Source: Sphingomonadales bacterium (GTDB taxonomy: Bacteria; Pseudomonadota; Alphaproteobacteria; Sphingomonadales; Sphingomonadaceae). From it: a stretch of DNA of 22,638 nt. The translations under genes were made by a program, and so were the position numbers. The DNA lies in NCBI GenBank assembly GCA_018971065.1, contig JAGWVC010000065.1:1-22638 (forward strand), written 5' to 3'. Of the stretch, positions 6,781-14,903 are shown piece after piece. The number at the start of each line of letters is the position of its first letter. Position 1 is the stretch's first letter. The notes beneath the pieces were generated by a model. That model searched no databases. It was not told the origin of the DNA and saw only the letters and a list, made by a program, of their open reading frames with translations.

Positions 6781-9302
6781 GCGACGAGATTCACCAGGCG
6801 GTCGGGCACCACGATCACTTTCTTCACCGGCTTGCCATCAAGGGCACGCTGCACCTTGTCCGAAGCCAGCGCAAGCGCCTCAAGCTCCTCCTTCGGCAGG
6901 CCCTTGGCAACGGTGACAGTGTCGCGCAGCTTGCCCAGCACCTGGATGGCGATGGTCACCTCGTCCTCGACCAGCAGCGCCGGATCGACCGGCGGCCACG
7001 CCGCTTCGGCCACCAGCCCGCCGCTGCCCAGCGCCGCCCAGCCTTCCTCGGCCAGATGCGGCATCATCGGCGAAACCAGCAGCAGGATCGCGCGGATCGC
7101 CGCCGAACGGCTGGCACTGGGCGCCGCCTTCTCGATGGCGCTGGCCAGTTCGTAGATCCGCGCCACCGCCTTGTTGAACGACAGCGCCTCGATGTCGCCA
7201 GCCACGGCATGAACCGCCTGGTCGCGCTTGCGATCCAGCGCCTTGTCCTCGCCAGTCGCCGCCGCATCGAACTGCCCGAACAGCCGCCACAGGCGCTGCA
7301 CGAACCGCGCGCAGCCCTCGATGCCCGATTCCGACCACGGCAGGTCGCGCTCGGGCGGCGAATCGGACAGCATGAACCAGCGGATCGCGTCGGCGCCATA
7401 CGTCGCGACGATCTCGTCGGGATCGACCACGTTCTTCTTCGACTTCGACATCTTGATGACGCGGCCGATGTCCACCGGTGCGCCATCCGCCTTCAGCGTC
7501 GCGCCCTCGCCGGTGCGCTCCACCTCGCCGGGCGAGAAGAACAGCGGCTGCCCGTTCTCGGGATTGCGGCGCTCATAAGTCTCGTGCGTCACCATCCCCT
7601 GCGTGAACAGGCTGGCGAACGGCTCGGCCACGTCGATCTTGCCGATCCGCTTCAGCGCCCGCGTCCAGAACCGCGCGTAAAGCAGGTGCAGGATCGCGTG
7701 CTCGATCCCGCCGATATACTGCGCCACCGGCATCCACCGCGCGATCTCGGCCGCGTCGAACGGCTGGTCCGCCGGCTGGCTGGCAAAGCGCAGGAAGTAC
7801 CACGAGGAATCGACGAAGGTGTCCAGCGTGTCGGTCTCGCGCAGCGCCGGCTTGCCGCAGGCGGGGCAATCGACATGCTTCCACGTCGCATGACGCAGCA
7901 GCGGATTGCCCGGCGTCTGGAAGTCCACATCGTCGGGCAGGCGCACCGGCAACTGGTCCTTCGGCACCGGCACCACGCCGCACGAATCGCAGTGGATGAA
8001 CGGGATCGGCGTGCCCCAGTAGCGCTGGCGGCTGACGCCCCAGTCACGCAGGCGCCACACCGTCTGCCCCTGGCCCCAGCCTTCGCTTTCGGCGCGACCG
8101 ATGATCGCCGCCTTGCCCTCGGCCACGGTCATCCCGGTGATGAAACCCGAGTTCACGCAAACCCCGTCGCCCGCCTCGGCCTCACCGGCGAACGGCTTGT
8201 CGGCATCGGCCGGATCGACCGCCACCACGCGGGTGATCGGCAGGCCATACTTCGTCGCGAATTCGAAATCGCGCTGGTCGTGCCCGGGCACCGCCATGAT
8301 CGCGCCGGTGCCATAGTCCATCAGCACAAAATTCGCGATCCACACCGGCAGCCACGCGCCGGTGATCGGATGCCGCGCGCCGATGCCGGTGTCGAAGCCC
8401 AGCTTCTCCGCCGTCTCCAGCTCGGCCGCGGTTGTCCCCCCACGCTTGCACTGCTCGATGAACTTGGCAGCATCGCAGTTGCCCATCGCCACGGCTTGCG
8501 CGATCGGGTGATCGGCGGCGACGGCGACGAAACTGGCGCCGAAGATCGTGTCGGGCCGGGTGGTATAGACCTCCAGCGATTCGCCGTTGGAAAGGTCGAA
8601 ACGGAATTGCAGGCCCTGGCTCTTGCCGATCCAGTTCTCCTGCATCACCCGCACCTTCTCGGGCCAGTTGTCCAGCGTGGACAGCCCCTCCAGCAGCTCG
8701 TCGGCAAAGTCGGTGATCTTCAGGAACCACTGGCTCAGCTTGCGCTTCTCGACCAGCGCGCCCGAACGCCAGCCGCGCCCGTCGATCACCTGTTCGTTGG
8801 CCAGCACAGTCATGTCCACCGGGTCCCAGTTGACCGCCGATTCCTTGCGATAGACCAGCCCGTGCGCGTAAAGGTCCAGGAACAGCGCCTGTTCGTGCCC
8901 GTAATACTCCGGCTCGCAGGTGGCGATCTCGCGACTCCAGTCCAGCGCGAAGCCAAGCCGCTTCAACTGCGCCTTCATGTTGGCGATGTTCTCGCGGGTC
9001 CAGCCGCCGGGATGGACGCCCTTTTCCATCGCCGCGTTCTCGGCCGGCATCCCGAAGGCGTCCCAGCCCATCGGGTGCAGCACCTCGAACCCCTGCATCC
9101 GCTTGTAGCGCGCCAGCACGTCGCCCATCGTGTAGTTGCGGACATGGCCGATGTGGATGCGCCCCGAAGGATAGGGAAACATCTCCAGCACATAGCTGCG
9201 TGGGCGTGCCGACGAATCGTCGGCACGGAAACACTGCGCCGAATCCCACGCGGCTTGCCAGCGCGTGTCGGCGGTTGCGGGATCGAAGCGTTCTGCGGTC
9301 AT
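6777..9302 (-). CDS. leuS: Leucine--tRNA ligase
   Basis: Encodes 841 aa from the ATG at 9302 ([16 protein letters not shown]), the usual bacterial LeuRS length and N-terminus. An in-frame ATG 10 codons upstream (9332) is possible but adds a segment unlike the family and has no ribosome site. Class I signatures are present: the HIGH motif in [20 protein letters not shown] and KMSKS in [17 protein letters not shown] large CP1 editing domain contains the [12 protein letters not shown] segment. A zinc-binding element has paired CDSC and CPAC, followed by [13 protein letters not shown]. It charges tRNA-Leu and edits mischarged products. It lies 52 bp downstream of the DUF3576 gene and overlaps lptE by 4 nt. 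Confidence 0.98.
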   Translation of the reverse strand: MTAERFDPATADTRWQAAWDSAQCFRADDSSARPRSYVLEMFPYPSGRIHIGHVRNYTMGDVLARYKRMQGFEVLHPMGWDAFGMPAENAAMEKGVHPGGWTRENIANMKAQLKRLGFALDWSREIATCEPEYYGHEQALFLDLYAHGLVYRKESAVNWDPVDMTVLANEQVIDGRGWRSGALVEKRKLSQWFLKITDFADELLEGLSTLDNWPEKVRVMQENWIGKSQGLQFRFDLSNGESLEVYTTRPDTIFGASFVAVAADHPIAQAVAMGNCDAAKFIEQCKRGGTTAAELETAEKLGFDTGIGARHPITGAWLPVWIANFVLMDYGTGAIMAVPGHDQRDFEFATKYGLPITRVVAVDPADADKPFAGEAEAGDGVCVNSGFITGMTVAEGKAAIIGRAESEGWGQGQTVWRLRDWGVSRQRYWGTPIPFIHCDSCGVVPVPKDQLPVRLPDDVDFQTPGNPLLRHATWKHVDCPACGKPALRETDTLDTFVDSSWYFLRFASQPADQPFDAAEIARWMPVAQYIGGIEHAILHLLYARFWTRALKRIGKIDVAEPFASLFTQGMVTHETYERRNPENGQPLFFSPGEVERTGEGATLKADGAPVDIGRVIKMSKSKKNVVDPDEIVATYGADAIRWFMLSDSPPERDLPWSESGIEGCARFVQRLWRLFGQFDAAATGEDKALDRKRDQAVHAVAGDIEALSFNKAVARIYELASAIEKAAPSASRSAAIRAILLLVSPMMPHLAEEGWAALGSGGLVAEAAWPPVDPALLVEDEVTIAIQVLGKLRDTVTVAKGLPKEELEALALASDKVQRALDGKPVKKVIVVPDRLVNLVA

Positions 9303-9354
9303 GCGCCGCTCTCTAAAAGAAACGGGCGCCATGTCGAGAGGTGGTTGGCGCCTG

Positions 9355-9837
9355 TTACTGCGCCAGCGAGGTCCGCCGCAGGTCGCGCGCCTTGGTCAGG
9401 ATGATGTCTTCCAGCTTCTGCACGGTGGCAGCCTGCACCGGGGCATCGACCCAGGCCCCGGCTTGCGCGACCTGGCGGCTGGCGGCGACGCGCAGCGCGT
9501 CCGAACGCAGATCGCGATCGAGGATCGAGACGGTGACCTTGATCCGCTCACCGGGGTTCTGCGGATTGGCATACCAGTCGGTGACGATGACGCCGCCGGC
9601 CGAATCGGTCTGCACCAGCGGCATGAACGACAGCGCATCGAGGCTGGCGCGCCACAGATAGGCATTGACGCCGATGGTGGTGACGTTCGACGCGGCCAGA
9701 TCGGCCTTCAGCGCCTTCTTGTGGCCATGCGAACAGCCCGAAGCGGCAAGGACCGCCGTGCCGAGCGCCAGCGCGGCCACAACCTTGCGCACCGCGCGGC
9801 GCTGGCGAGAAGAGCCGAAAGCATGGCTGGCGTTCAT
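9355..9837 (-). CDS. DUF3576 family lipoprotein
   Basis: Encodes 160 aa from the ATG at 9837, with a GGGAT-type ribosome site a few nt upstream. The N-terminus has basic residues, a hydrophobic stretch and a lipobox-like LAASGC with Cys35, so export and lipidation are likely; the -3 residue is Ala, a little off the ideal. The mature part contains [20 protein letters not shown] and [12 protein letters not shown], which mark the DUF3576 family found next to leuS in many alphaproteobacteria. Function is unknown; the genomic link to lptE suggests an envelope role (inference). It is the first gene of the leuS-lptE-holA operon, with a likely promoter at 9908-9935. Confidence 0.9.
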   Translation of the reverse strand: MNASHAFGSSRQRRAVRKVVAALALGTAVLAASGCSHGHKKALKADLAASNVTTIGVNAYLWRASLDALSFMPLVQTDSAGGVIVTDWYANPQNPGERIKVTVSILDRDLRSDALRVAASRQVAQAGAWVDAPVQAATVQKLEDIILTKARDLRRTSLAQ

Positions 9838-10120
9838 GTGATCCCGTATCCTGTGCTGGGCGCGCGCATGGCTTGCAAACCATCCCCGTGCGGCCGTCGT
9901 CGAAGCCTCTATAACCGCCCGCGCCGCAGCGGCAAGTGGGCGTGGCGGATCGCCAGCCATGCCGCCGCGCGGTGAACCGTCACTGAATGATGCCGGGGCC
10001 GGGGCCGTCAAGCCGGGGTTAAGCCTGGTTGAGGCACCAACGGCACCCTGCCTTGCAGGGCTTCCGGCCAGCCCCCGCAAGGTGTAGTATCGCAACAGGA
10101 ACCCGGGAAGATTCGCAGCC
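9838..10120. other. Divergent intergenic region between the DUF3576 operon and the plus-strand orphan gene
   Basis: This 283-bp gap holds promoters for both directions. The minus-strand promoter is listed separately. On the plus strand a weak candidate is TTCCGG (10062-10067), 17 bp, TAGTAT (10085-10090), with the GGGAAG ribosome site shortly before the ATG at 10121. No coding frame with a ribosome site and no tRNA-like fold was seen. Confidence 0.5.
9908..9935 (-). promoter_or_regulatory. Candidate sigma70 promoter for DUF3576-leuS-lptE-holA
   Basis: On the minus strand, TTGCCG (9930-9935) and TATAGA (9908-9913) are separated by 16 bp; each matches consensus at four of six positions. It is the most AT-rich spot in the region and would give a leader of roughly 65 nt before the ATG at 9837. 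Confidence 0.45.
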
Positions 10121-10966
10121 ATGCCGCCGTCCGTCGCCAAACCGTCCCCAGGCCTTGTGCGCGCACTCGTCCGGGGTCTTGCCAGGGATCTGGCCAGGGA
10201 TCTTGATCGCCGCGTGGTTTCGCCGGCGGCGGTGATCACGGGCGCGGTGCTGGTGCTGGCCTTGCCCAGCGCGGTGCTGGCGTTTTCCACCCGGCTCGAC
10301 CTGCCCGCCGATGCCGGCACCGGCAATGGCCCGCACCGCTTCGCCGCCGGTGAGATCGATCCCCGGCTGACCTCGGCGATGTCCGGGCGCACCGGCAGGG
10401 GGCCGCTGTTCCGCTTCACCCCCGCCGGCCTTGTCATGCGGGCAGACCGGGCGGTTACCGTGGCGGTGCGCGTCGATGCCGCCACCGCGCGCGAAATCAC
10501 CGTTCGCGGCATTATCCCGCCGTCGTCGTCCGGCGCGGCCAACAGCCTCACCGCGCTGCGCATCGCCCCCACGGCGTACAATCTCGGCGTGTCACGCGGC
10601 TATCAGGGTTTCGCGCACGGCGCGCCCACGCTGGTGGGTTCCTCCGGCCTTGGCGGCGATGTCAAGCGCATCGACATGCCCGATCTTTCCGCGTTCGGCA
10701 GCGCGGAAGGCACCCAGCCCGGCGCGCCGCCACGGCTGGCCCCGCATATCGCGCTGGATGAGCGTGAGCGTGCCGGGCGGGCGCCGCGCACGCTGGAAAG
10801 CGTCGGCACCCAGACGGTCGATCTCGGCGGCAGCTACCGCGTGACCCGCAACATCGACGTTACCGCCGGGGTCCGCTATTCGCGCGACCGCGATCGGATG
10901 CAGCCGATCACCGACGGCAAGACCGACAGCCAGGCCGTATTCGTCGGCACCCAGTTCAAATTCTAG
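10121..10966 (+). CDS. Unrecognised exported protein with an outer-membrane-barrel-like C-terminus
   Basis: Encodes 281 aa; the ATG at 10121 has GGGAAG about 9 nt upstream. Residues 1-34 are rich in Arg and contain a short internal duplication (LARDLARDLDR), then a hydrophobic segment at about 36-54 that may be a signal peptide with a long basic leader or a membrane anchor. Residues 60-210 are low in complexity, rich in Ala, Gly and Pro, and match no domain I recognise. The last 60 residues show alternating polar/hydrophobic strands (TVDLGGSYRVTRNIDVTAGV) and end VGTQFKF, with the C-terminal Phe typical of outer-membrane beta-barrels. Too few strands are seen to form a barrel alone. The TAG stop lies inside the start of the repeat at 10965-11109. 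Function unknown. Confidence 0.75.
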   Translation: MPPSVAKPSPGLVRALVRGLARDLARDLDRRVVSPAAVITGAVLVLALPSAVLAFSTRLDLPADAGTGNGPHRFAAGEIDPRLTSAMSGRTGRGPLFRFTPAGLVMRADRAVTVAVRVDAATAREITVRGIIPPSSSGAANSLTALRIAPTAYNLGVSRGYQGFAHGAPTLVGSSGLGGDVKRIDMPDLSAFGSAEGTQPGAPPRLAPHIALDERERAGRAPRTLESVGTQTVDLGGSYRVTRNIDVTAGVRYSRDRDRMQPITDGKTDSQAVFVGTQFKF

Positions 10967-11109
10967 GGTGTGCGGAGATTTGCCCCATGCCGGGCTGCGA
11001 ACCGCCGCCCTGTGACCTTCCGGTGCTCACGTACTTTAAGTACGCTGCGCTCCGGGTCTCACAGGCCAGCCGTTCTCGCTCCGGCCTGAGCCAAATCTCC
11101 GCACACCCT
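10965..11109. repeat. 145-nt long-hairpin dispersed repeat, copy 2
   Basis: The outer arms 10965-10982 and 11092-11109 (AGGGTGTGCGGAGATTTG and its exact complement) form a perfect 18-bp stem. Inside it the conserved arms 10989-11002 and 11072-11085 pair around a 5-nt internal loop. Next come a middle stem CCTGTGA/TCACAGG (11009-11015 with 11059-11065), then CCGG/CCGG, then an apical stem CGTACTT/AAGTACG (11030-11036 with 11038-11044), with a bulged C at 11045. It aligns without gaps to 130-274. The blocks ATGCCGGGCTGCGAAC, TTCCGGTGCTCAC and CCGTTCTCGCTCCGGCCTGA are identical in both. It begins within the stop codon of the preceding gene and is followed by about 150 bp before phaB. Confidence 0.88.
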
Positions 11110-11258
11110 GGCCACACACACTGCCCACATATCCTGGGGATCGCATTCCTGAATTCGTATTCGACCAAAGCCGCAGTCATGCGCGCTTCGGCGGGCTTGC
11201 AAGGCGCCGCGAATGTCCTAGCAAGGACGGGACACTTTCCAATCGAGGGGATTTCGGC

Positions 11259-11981
11259 ATGGCACGGGTGGCAATCGTAACCGGCGGCACACGCGGCATT
11301 GGCGAGGCGATCAGCGTCGCGCTCAAGTCGCAGGGCTTCACCGTCGTCGCCAACTATGCCGGCAACACCGACAAGGCGAAGGCCTTCACCGACGTCACCG
11401 GCATTCCCGCCTATCGCTGGGATGTCGGCGATCACCAGGCCTGCATCGACGGCTGCGCCCAGGTCGCGGCGGAAATCGGGCCGATCGACGCGGTCGTCAA
11501 CAACGCCGGTGTCACCCGTGACGGCGTCCTCCACAAGATGACCTTCGAGGACTGGAACGAGGTGATGCGCATCAACCTCGGCGGCTGCTTCAACATGGCG
11601 AAGGCCACCTTCCCCGGAATGCGCGAACGCGGCTGGGGCCGCATCGTCAACATCGGCTCGATCAACGGCCAGGCCGGGCAGTACGGCCAGGTCAACTATG
11701 CCGCCGCCAAGTCGGGCATCCACGGCTTCACCAAGGCCCTCGCGCAGGAAGGCGCCAAGTTCGGCGTCACCGTCAACGCCATCGCGCCGGGCTACATCGA
11801 TACCGACATGGTGGCCGCCGTGCCCGCGCCGGTGCTGGAAAAGATCGTCGCCAAGATCCCGGTGGGCCGCCTTGGCCAGGCCGAGGAAATCGCGCGCGGC
11901 GTCGTGTTCCTGTGCTCGGAACAGGCCGGGTTCGTCACCGGCTCGACGATGAGCATCAACGGCGGGCAGCATATGTACTGA
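11259..11981 (+). CDS. phaB: Acetoacetyl-CoA reductase (PhaB-type SDR)
   Basis: Encodes 240 aa, the usual PhaB length. It has TGGTRGIG at residues 8-15, NNAGVTRDG at 91-99, and the catalytic Ser134, Tyr147 and Lys151. The segments INGQAGQYGQVNYAAAKSGI and NAIAPGYIDTDMV, and the C-terminal SINGGQHMY, are typical of PhaB rather than of FabG. It reduces acetoacetyl-CoA to (R)-3-hydroxybutyryl-CoA with NADPH for polyhydroxyalkanoate synthesis. The start is supported by GAGGGG about 8 nt upstream. No phaA or phaC lies nearby, so it is a stand-alone gene here; a FabG-like role cannot be excluded. It is followed directly by hairpins that should terminate transcription. Confidence 0.92.
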   Translation: MARVAIVTGGTRGIGEAISVALKSQGFTVVANYAGNTDKAKAFTDVTGIPAYRWDVGDHQACIDGCAQVAAEIGPIDAVVNNAGVTRDGVLHKMTFEDWNEVMRINLGGCFNMAKATFPGMRERGWGRIVNIGSINGQAGQYGQVNYAAAKSGIHGFTKALAQEGAKFGVTVNAIAPGYIDTDMVAAVPAPVLEKIVAKIPVGRLGQAEEIARGVVFLCSEQAGFVTGSTMSINGGQHMY

Positions 11982-12056
11982 AAAGCCGAGGGGAATAGCG
12001 CCGGCGTTCGTCCCACGAACGGCAAGCTATTCGCCGATGCCGCAGGCACGGCTTTT
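11981..12056 (+). terminator. Nested hairpin directly after phaB, probable bidirectional terminator
   Basis: Starting at the last base of the phaB stop codon, AAAAGCCG (11981-11988) pairs with CGGCTTTT (12049-12056). Inside, GAATAGC (11993-11999) pairs with GCTATTC (12026-12032) and GTTCGT (12006-12011) with ACGAAC (12015-12020). The A-run before and T-run after the stem suit termination in both directions. Confidence 0.6.
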
Positions 12057-12071
12057 CCCGGCCGGCGGGGC

Positions 12072-12090
12072 GGCGGACATTCGGTCCGCC
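12072..12090 (+). other. Short hairpin between two terminators
   Basis: GGCGGAC (12072-12078) pairs with GTCCGCC (12084-12090) around a 5-nt ATTCG loop. No T-run follows. It may be part of the termination region of phaB or a small folded element with no separate function. Confidence 0.35.
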
Positions 12091-12108
12091 GAACCCGTTC
12101 GACGTCAA

Positions 12109-12142
12109 GCCGGCGGCTTTGCCGTCGGCGCTCTCTCTTTTT
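12109..12142 (+). terminator. Intrinsic terminator
   Basis: GCCGGCGGC (12109-12117) pairs with GCCGTCGGC (12121-12129, one G-T wobble) around TTT. A pyrimidine-rich tract ending in five T residues (12138-12142) follows. It lies between phaB and the ribbon-helix-helix gene and is the most classical rho-independent terminator in the window. Confidence 0.65.
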
Positions 12143-12183
12143 ATACTCTTTCCGCAGATGGTTTCGGGGTATCCTCCACCCCC

Positions 12184-12432
12184 ATGACCACGCCCTACCA
12201 TCCGCCGGTCAAGCGCTCGGTCGAGATCGCCGGCCACAAGACCTCGATCAGCCTTGAACCGCTGTTCTGGGACCTGCTGCGCGCGGTAGCGGCGACCGAA
12301 GGCGTGCCGGTCAACGCACTGGTGGCACGGATCGACGCGGAACGGATTGCCGCCGATTCGCCTCCCGGTCTCGCCGGCGCCATCCGCATCTGGCTTGCCA
12401 ACCGTTTGCGACAGGAACAGTCTCTCCCCTGA
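12184..12432 (+). CDS. Ribbon-helix-helix domain protein
   Basis: Encodes 82 aa from ATG 12184 (MTTPYHPPVKRSVEIAGHKT). The core KTSISLEPLFWDLLRAVAATEGVPVNALVARIDAER matches the alphaproteobacterial single-domain ribbon-helix-helix family (RHH_4 type). In it the beta strand with GHKTSISLE contacts DNA and the LEPLFWDLLRAVA helix dimerises. The tail GAIRIWLANRLRQ is also typical. The frame is open further upstream, but that would run back through the terminators, so the ATG just after them is preferred; no strong ribosome site is visible. It is probably a small DNA-binding regulator; the target is unknown. It is not paired with a toxin gene, so I do not call it an antitoxin. Confidence 0.85.
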   Translation: MTTPYHPPVKRSVEIAGHKTSISLEPLFWDLLRAVAATEGVPVNALVARIDAERIAADSPPGLAGAIRIWLANRLRQEQSLP

Positions 12433-12528
12433 AGTCCAGGAACCCGGCGGCAGCTCCGACCGTTATCCCGCCGGCTGCATCGACTTCGAGGGACCGGCGC
12501 CCGTCAGCCGGACAACGAGGAGATACCC

Positions 12529-12846
12529 ATGCGCCGATTTTTCCTGACCCTGGCCGCCGCCACCGTGCTGGTGCCGGCCAGCGCCGGCCTGCCACTGGTG
12601 GCCGGCACCGCATTCGCCAAGCAGCCCGCCACGTATCATGGCAAGGCCGTCGTCAAGCGCTGCCGCAAGTCCTCGGGAACCACCGGGCTGATCGCGGGCG
12701 GCGTCGTCGGCGCGGTCGCGGGTGGCAGCGTCATCGGTGGCGGGATTGCCGGACCGCTGATCGGCGCCGCCGGCGGCGCGCTGGCCGGGCGGGCGATCGA
12801 CCGCACCATCACGGCCAAAAAGCGGTGCACTTACGTTTCGGAATAG
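12529..12846 (+). CDS. Glycine-zipper protein with signal peptide
   Basis: Encodes 105 aa with GAGGAG 7 nt before the ATG. Residues 1-30 are a classical signal peptide ending in TAFA before KQ. Residues 52-90 form a glycine-zipper double membrane span (GLIAGGVVGAVAGG, then GPLIGAAGGALAGRAID), a pattern found in small outer-membrane or periplasmic proteins of the 17-kDa antigen or glycine zipper 2TM type. Two Cys residues, one in KRCRKSS and one in KKRCTYVSE, flank the zipper and could form a disulphide. It probably sits in the cell envelope; its exact role is unknown. The TonB-like gene follows with little or no spacing. Confidence 0.82.
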   Translation: MRRFFLTLAAATVLVPASAGLPLVAGTAFAKQPATYHGKAVVKRCRKSSGTTGLIAGGVVGAVAGGSVIGGGIAGPLIGAAGGALAGRAIDRTITAKKRCTYVSE

Positions 12847-12874
12847 CCTGGAACGCCCGCGATGGCCGGCGCTG

Positions 12875-13507
12875 GTGGCGGCCGCCGGCATCGAGGGGCT
12901 GATTGTCGCGGGCCTGCTGCTGGGCCTGGCCGCACCGGCAAGCTTGCGCCGGGCGATCACCACGCTAACCGCGATCGACCTGCGCGAGCCGCCACCGCCA
13001 AAGCCGCACCCAACGGCTCATCACGAGCAGCACGGCGGAGCGAGCGGGGCAATTCGCGCACCCGAGCCACGCATTGCCCCGCCGCCGGTGCGCGTGGCGC
13101 TGGCGCCGCCCGTCCCGGCTGCCGCCGGCGCCGCGCAGGCGGGAACCGGCGCCGGCGCCAATGGCCGCGGCGCCGGCCTGGGTCAGGGCGACGGCTCGGG
13201 CGACGGTGGCGGCACTGACGCCGAATGGATCAAGGGCCGGATCGAGAACTCGGACTATCCCCATGACGCCCGCGAAGCGCGCGAGCAGGGCACCACACGC
13301 GTCGAGATCGCCGTGGATGCCTCCGGTCGCCCCAGCGGTTGCACCGTGCGCCACAGCAGCGGCAGCGGCCAGCTCGATCAGACCACCTGCCGGCTGGTGC
13401 TGAAGCGCTTCCGCTTCAACCCGGCCCGCGACGCCGCCGGCCATGCCGTGGCGGACGCGGTGGACTATGACCAGGAATGGAGCATCACCGGCTACATGGG
13501 CGATTGA
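12875..13507 (+). CDS. TonB-like energy transducer, C-terminal domain protein
   Basis: Encodes about 210 aa. An N-terminal hydrophobic anchor (GIEGLIVAGLLLGLAAPASL) is followed by a Pro/Ala linker with PPPPKPHP and a glycine-rich run (about residues 89-113). The TonB C-terminal fold follows at about 117-208 (GRIENSDYPHDAREAREQGT, then VEIAVDASGRPSGC, then LVLKRFRFNPARDAAG). Cys156 and Cys172 may form a disulphide in the periplasm. The start is uncertain: the first ordinary start codon is GTG 12875, but the frame continues upstream as LERPRWPALV, which supplies the basic N-terminus such anchors normally have. A CTG at 12848, 1 nt after the previous stop, may be the true start. No exbB or exbD is nearby. 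Its 3' end overlaps chrA by 16 bp in convergent orientation. Confidence 0.82.
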   Translation: MAAAGIEGLIVAGLLLGLAAPASLRRAITTLTAIDLREPPPPKPHPTAHHEQHGGASGAIRAPEPRIAPPPVRVALAPPVPAAAGAAQAGTGAGANGRGAGLGQGDGSGDGGGTDAEWIKGRIENSDYPHDAREAREQGTTRVEIAVDASGRPSGCTVRHSSGSGQLDQTTCRLVLKRFRFNPARDAAGHAVADAVDYDQEWSITGYMGD

Positions 13508-14781
13508 AGCAGCGTAACCGCCAAGCCCAGCACCGCCGCCACGCCCAGCACCTGCCCGATGCTGCGCCCGAAGCGGAACAACAGCACCGCGCTGACCACC
13601 GCGATCGAGGCTGCCCGCCAGTCCAGCCCCCGCAAGCCCGGGCCGGCAAACAGCACGTGTAGTGCAAACCACAGCGTCAGTTGCGCGATCACGCCCACCA
13701 CCGCCGCCGTGATCGCGCTCAGCGCGGCGTGAAGGCGCGGCGTGTGCTCCAGCCGCTCCATCCACGGCGCCGCGGTAAATATCCACAGGAAGCACGGCAC
13801 GAACGTCATCCAGGTGGTCAGCAACGCCGCCAGCACGGCCGCCACCAGCGGCGAAAACGGCGCGGCATCGTGCCATCCCGCCAGGAATCCCACGAACTGC
13901 GTCACCATGATCAGCGGCCCCGACGTGGTTTCCGCCAGCCCCATGCCGTTGGCCATGTCCGCCGCCGTCAGCCAGCCGTGCTGCCCCACCGCCGCCTGCG
14001 CCATGTAGGACAGCACCGCATAGGCCCCGCCGAACGACACCACCGCCAGCCGGGCGAAGAAGGCGCCGGTCTGCCACAGCACGTGCCCGCGCCCCAGCGT
14101 CACCAGCACCAGCGCCATCGGCGCGAACCACACCGCCAGCCACAATGCCGCCGTGCGCAGCGTTCCCCACAGGCCGGGGCGATGCACATTGCCGCCGGTA
14201 TCCCCATGCGCGGCCGGCAACCAGCCAGGCCGCACCATGCCCACGACCGCGCCGATCATCCCCGCGCCCACGATCACCACCGGGAACGGCGCGCCCAGCA
14301 TCAGCGCCACCAGCGCCGCCGCCGCCACCGCGCGGCTGAACCCCCGCGTGAGCGCCCGCTTGCCCACCCGCATCAGCGCCTGCGCAACGATCGCCAGCAC
14401 CGCCGCCTTCACGCCCAGAAACACGCCGGCAAACCACGCCAGCCCGGTAGCCAGCGCATAAAGCAACGATAACGCCAGCATAACCGCCGCACCCGGCAGC
14501 ACAAACAGCCCGCCCGCCGCCAGCCCGCCGCGCACGCCATGCAGCCGCCAGCCGATCCACGTCGCCAGTTGCTGCGCCTCCGGCCCCGGCAGCAGGTGGC
14601 ACAGGTTCAGCGCCCGCAGGAACGCCCCCTGATCCACCCAGCCCCGCGAATCGACAATTTCATGCTGCATCAGCGCGATCTGGCCGGCCGGCCCACCGAA
14701 GCTGATGCAGCCGATCCGCGCGAACACGCGCACCAGTTCACCCAGCGTCGGCTTGCTATCGACAGCGTCGGAAAGATCCAT
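13492..14781 (-). CDS. chrA: Chromate transporter ChrA (two-domain)
   Basis: Encodes 429 aa, the length of a full ChrA made of two homologous CHR domains. The N-terminal half has FARIGCISFGGPAGQIALMQ and LCHLLPGPEAQQLATWIGW. The C-terminal half repeats the pattern with FFARLAVVSFGGAYAVLSYM and MGLAETTSGPLIMVTQFVGF. About ten hydrophobic spans are visible. The family exports chromate by a membrane-potential or proton-linked mechanism, or moves sulphate-like anions. The start ATG at 14781 follows a G-rich ribosome site; the frame is open upstream but those residues are Arg-rich and unlike the family. It follows murA by 122 bp. No chrB or other metal-resistance gene is present. Confidence 0.93.
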   Translation of the reverse strand: MDLSDAVDSKPTLGELVRVFARIGCISFGGPAGQIALMQHEIVDSRGWVDQGAFLRALNLCHLLPGPEAQQLATWIGWRLHGVRGGLAAGGLFVLPGAAVMLALSLLYALATGLAWFAGVFLGVKAAVLAIVAQALMRVGKRALTRGFSRAVAAAALVALMLGAPFPVVIVGAGMIGAVVGMVRPGWLPAAHGDTGGNVHRPGLWGTLRTAALWLAVWFAPMALVLVTLGRGHVLWQTGAFFARLAVVSFGGAYAVLSYMAQAAVGQHGWLTAADMANGMGLAETTSGPLIMVTQFVGFLAGWHDAAPFSPLVAAVLAALLTTWMTFVPCFLWIFTAAPWMERLEHTPRLHAALSAITAAVVGVIAQLTLWFALHVLFAGPGLRGLDWRAASIAVVSAVLLFRFGRSIGQVLGVAAVLGLAVTLLQSPM

Positions 14782-14903
14782 GCGCGTTCCCCCCGGCAAG
14801 GCGTGGCCCCACCCGTGCAAAACGGCAACGCTTGGGCGGGAACGCCTGCGGCGGGAGGCTGCCTTGCCCCGCATCGCCACGATTGCGGAACCGCGCGGCG
14901 AAA

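Noticed and set aside
7056..9404. Long plus-strand open frame opposite leuS
   Set aside because: Same cause: shadow of a highly biased gene. The protein has no recognisable motif and no ribosome site.
9838..10581. Upstream extension of the DUF3576 frame giving a protein of about 400 aa
   Set aside because: The extension is antisense to the orphan gene and precedes a good signal peptide and ribosome site at 9837.
11215..11228. Small hairpin GTCCT/AGGAC upstream of phaB as a regulatory site
   Set aside because: A 5-bp stem is expected by chance in this sequence and no partner site was seen.
12184..12846. Ribbon-helix-helix gene plus following small gene as a toxin-antitoxin pair
   Set aside because: The following protein has a signal peptide and glycine zipper and looks like an envelope protein, not a toxin; they are 96 bp apart with separate ribosome sites.
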